A stretch of DNA of 64,000 bases from Polychytrium aggregatum (taxonomy: Eukaryota > Chytridiomycota > Chytridiomycetes > Polychytriales), in contig NW_026516216.1 of assembly GCF_025602895.1 (NCBI RefSeq), positions 248,001 through 312,000 on the forward strand, written 5' to 3'. Shown here in pieces: positions 62,054 through 64,000 of this stretch (the stretch's first letter is position 1; the number at the start of each line of letters is the position of its first letter). Made by a program: the position numbers and the translations under genes. The notes beneath the pieces were generated by a model. It saw nothing but the letters and a program-made list of their open reading frames with translations, was not told the origin of the DNA and searched no databases.

Positions 62054-62750
62054 CGGGACAGCCCGGATTTTGATCGTTGGTGAATGTTATCACTCAAAAC
62101 ATCGCGTGCTGGCCATGACCGTTCAGTGATGTGTTTCTGGATCTGAATCAAGGACGCTTTCTCCCTCAGATGGCTCCCCGGAAGCGAAAGGCACCACCCG
62201 GGCGACGGTGATTCAGGGGACTCGATCTCCAGGTGTGCCCACAGTGCCGGGAAGCCAAGCGACTCGAGAAGGCCGATTATCTCGATGTCGATACACCCTG
62301 GAGCAGTCCAGAGAGTCGCTTGTCGGCAGAGTGAAGCATCAACTGAGGCTCACTCTCAGACTCCCGCCCCTTGGTCGAGCTTTTGAAACGGCATTTGTAT
62401 TGCGCGCTACTTCAAATACAGCAAAGCTCCAAGCATATATATATACAACCAAGGGCAAACGTAGGAACATACAGGGACAAGGGAACGGAAAGGGGGTGGG
62501 TGGGAGCAAACAGCGGAGCAATGCATACGATATAAAAAGAAGGGGTGGGGCAACGAAAGGCGCAAACGGCAAGAAAGTACAACTGGCCGGGCTTGTGAGC
62601 GCAGAACGAAGCCCAACGGAGAGCGGCTACGGTCGAACTTGTCGCACGCTTGTCGTCCGCAGGCCCCGGTGGCTATCACATCCCGCCGATCGGGCACTTT
62701 GGGCAGCAGTGTCCAGAGGTATATTCTCATCAAGAGCGCCAGAGGGATCC
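62054..62750. other. Convergent intergenic region
   Basis: No gene is seen. It contains one copy of a dispersed element (62114-62155) and an AT-rich stretch (atatatatac near 62438) likely to be part of 3' untranslated regions. Confidence 0.5.
62114..62155 (+). repeat. Dispersed element, inverted relative to 23914-23943
   Basis: It consists of catgaccgttcagtgat, 13 spacer bases, then tgaatcaaggac. The same two blocks without the spacer occur on the opposite strand at 23914-23943. It begins 61 bases after the ALKBH8-like stop codon. Confidence 0.65.
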
Positions 62751-64000
62751 TTAGCCATTCACAATTTCGGGCCGGTCGCCAAACTTGACTTGACGGCCCT
62801 GTTTCTGCTTCAGCTGCAGGAGCTCGCTTCTCAGTCGCTCAAGCTCCGCCTTCAACTCGGAGTTCTCGTTTCTGAGACGGGTGTTTTCGTGAGAGAGCTC
62901 ATTGACATCCTGTTGGAGAGGGACAGGCCGCAAGGACATAGACGTTGGTATGGATGCGCAGGCTAGATGGCGAACGACGCCTGCACCAGAGGCGGGTCAT
63001 GCGGTGGTCCTGGGCAAGGGTGGGTGGTGGAGTCAGCGACTTACCTCGTTGATTGAACTCGAAATTGAGCGGGACATGACCTCCCGCAACTCATTCAGCA
63101 GAATCTTCTCGTTGTTTTTCAGCACGGTCTCGACCTGGCCCAACAGCGAGGCTGGCGGAGATGACGACGAGACAGCGGTCATGGGCGGGGTCATCAATTG
63201 CGACGCCGTCAGCTCCGAGGTAGGCGACGCGTGTTCTGGCTCAAAGAGAGGGGGGTTGCGCTGCAACAGCGACGACCCGGACTCTGAGGGGGCCAGTGCC
63301 GGAGCCATCGGAACAGGCGGCAGCGACGAGATTGGTGCGCTCCGTGAGGCAGAAAGCGAGGGACTGCTCTTTGGAGAATGCGTTGTTGCCATAAAAGCGT
63401 ACGGGTTCGAGTGGATTGTCTGTGCGGCGGTCGCAAAACGTGACGGACGACCGAGCGAGTTGGACGGAGACGTGTGGGTCGAGGAGGCATCGCTGTTGGA
63501 GTAGATCGAGGGGCTCCCCGAGAGCACCTCGAAGCGACCACGTCGGTCGGCAACTTGCGTCGCCCCGGTGAGCGATGTGGTAGCAGGCTCTGGGCCATGT
63601 TCCTGACTCACGACGAACCGACTCAGCTTGCTCGCTGCACCGGCTTGGTCGCCAAGCGATGATACCGAGTTGACCCGGTAGACTTTGCGTCCAGCCTCGG
63701 AGCTGCCAGGATCAACATACAGGTTGGGGATCTGGCTCTCGCTGGCGCTAAAGAAGCTTGGGTGCTCGCTAGTGATGCTCGTCGAGGCCTTTGAGATGGT
63801 ATGGACTGGGCTTGAGGGATTGGAGGGCGACGAGTAGAGCGTGCCCGACTCGACGACACTAAACCGGCCACGTTTGATCTCGGTGATGCCCACGTTGCTG
63901 GCGGGGATGGAGCCACTGACATTGCTGTTGAATGGCACATCGACGGGAGCCGACGCAGGTGCCTTGCCAGCCAGATGATCAGAAGTGTCGACGATGAAGC
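62751..64000 (-). CDS. Ser-rich protein with RFxV motifs and C-terminal coiled coil (5' part off window)
   Basis: Two exons are visible: one running off the window and ending at 63045, and the last, 62909-62751. They join in phase 0 (ISSSINE to DVNELSHENTRLRNENSE). The long first part is disordered and Ser/Pro-rich with three similar blocks: KRGRFSVVESGT (near 63.86 kb), KLSRFVVSQEH (near 63.62 kb) and RRGRFEVLSGSP (near 63.53 kb). Each has an RFxV motif, the known docking peptide for the CCT domain of SPAK/OSR1-type kinases and found in WNK kinases. The C terminus is a leucine-zipper-like coiled coil (ELKAELERLRSELLQLKQKQ). The start and any kinase or other domain lie beyond the window, so no function is assigned. 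A WNK-like kinase tail or a scaffold are both possible. Confidence 0.75.

Overview
The window reads as GC-rich, intron-dense nuclear DNA from an early-diverging fungus, most likely a chytrid-like (zoosporic) lineage. The evidence is short GT-AG introns in most genes, a GH18 chitinase with a CBM19-type tail, a Kre9/Knh1-like wall protein, fungal-type capping enzyme, YTM1, CFT2 and eIF4E genes, a PAK kinase, a Sel1-repeat tyrosine-kinase-like kinase, and a family-C-like receptor with a TRP-like membrane region. Species assignment is inference. Exon models were built by reading splice sites by eye. Seven multi-exon genes (capping enzyme, YTM1, CFT2, PAK, chitinase, ALKBH8-like and both NLRs counted as a pair) close in frame from start to stop; the receptor, eIF4E 3' end, the CRIB protein 5' end and the first gene are only partly resolved.

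Layout. 0-6 kb: the end of a multi-pass membrane protein, a TKL kinase fused to Sel1 repeats, and a secreted Kre9/Knh1-like protein with a GPI-type tail. 6.7-13.4 kb (minus): a very low-complexity Gln/Pro-rich protein and the nine-exon mRNA guanylyltransferase. 14-23.4 kb (plus): a small CRIB-domain protein followed by a ten-exon PAK kinase that carries its own CRIB domain. 24-34.5 kb (minus): a chitinase, the ribosome-biogenesis factor YTM1/WDR12 and the cleavage/polyadenylation factor CFT2/CPSF2.

34.8-44.8 kb is visibly AT-richer and holds the most interesting content: two paralogous NLR-like genes (TIR or TIR-derived N terminus, NB-ARC NTPase, TPR array) transcribed divergently from one 1.5-kb intergenic region, each with one phase-1 intron at the same place. 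The minus-strand member keeps a recognisable TIR domain. The plus-strand member has a decayed TIR region but a cleaner NB-ARC and a much longer TPR array. This resembles the head-to-head sensor/executor NLR pairs of plants; the functional parallel is inference.

45-64 kb: a Sel1-repeat remnant with an in-frame stop, a secreted repeat protein with three dibasic (Kex2-type) sites, eIF4E, a large PBP1/Cys-rich/multi-TM receptor, a mitochondrial-type PPR protein, an ALKBH8-like RRM plus AlkB protein lacking the methyltransferase domain, and the 3' end of a gene whose product has three RFxV motifs and a C-terminal leucine-zipper-like coiled coil.

Together the genes are a mix of core RNA metabolism (capping, 3' cleavage, cap binding, ribosome assembly, tRNA modification, organellar RNA) and variable signalling, surface or immune-type genes. 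No tRNA, rRNA, CRISPR array, transposase or reverse-transcriptase gene was seen.
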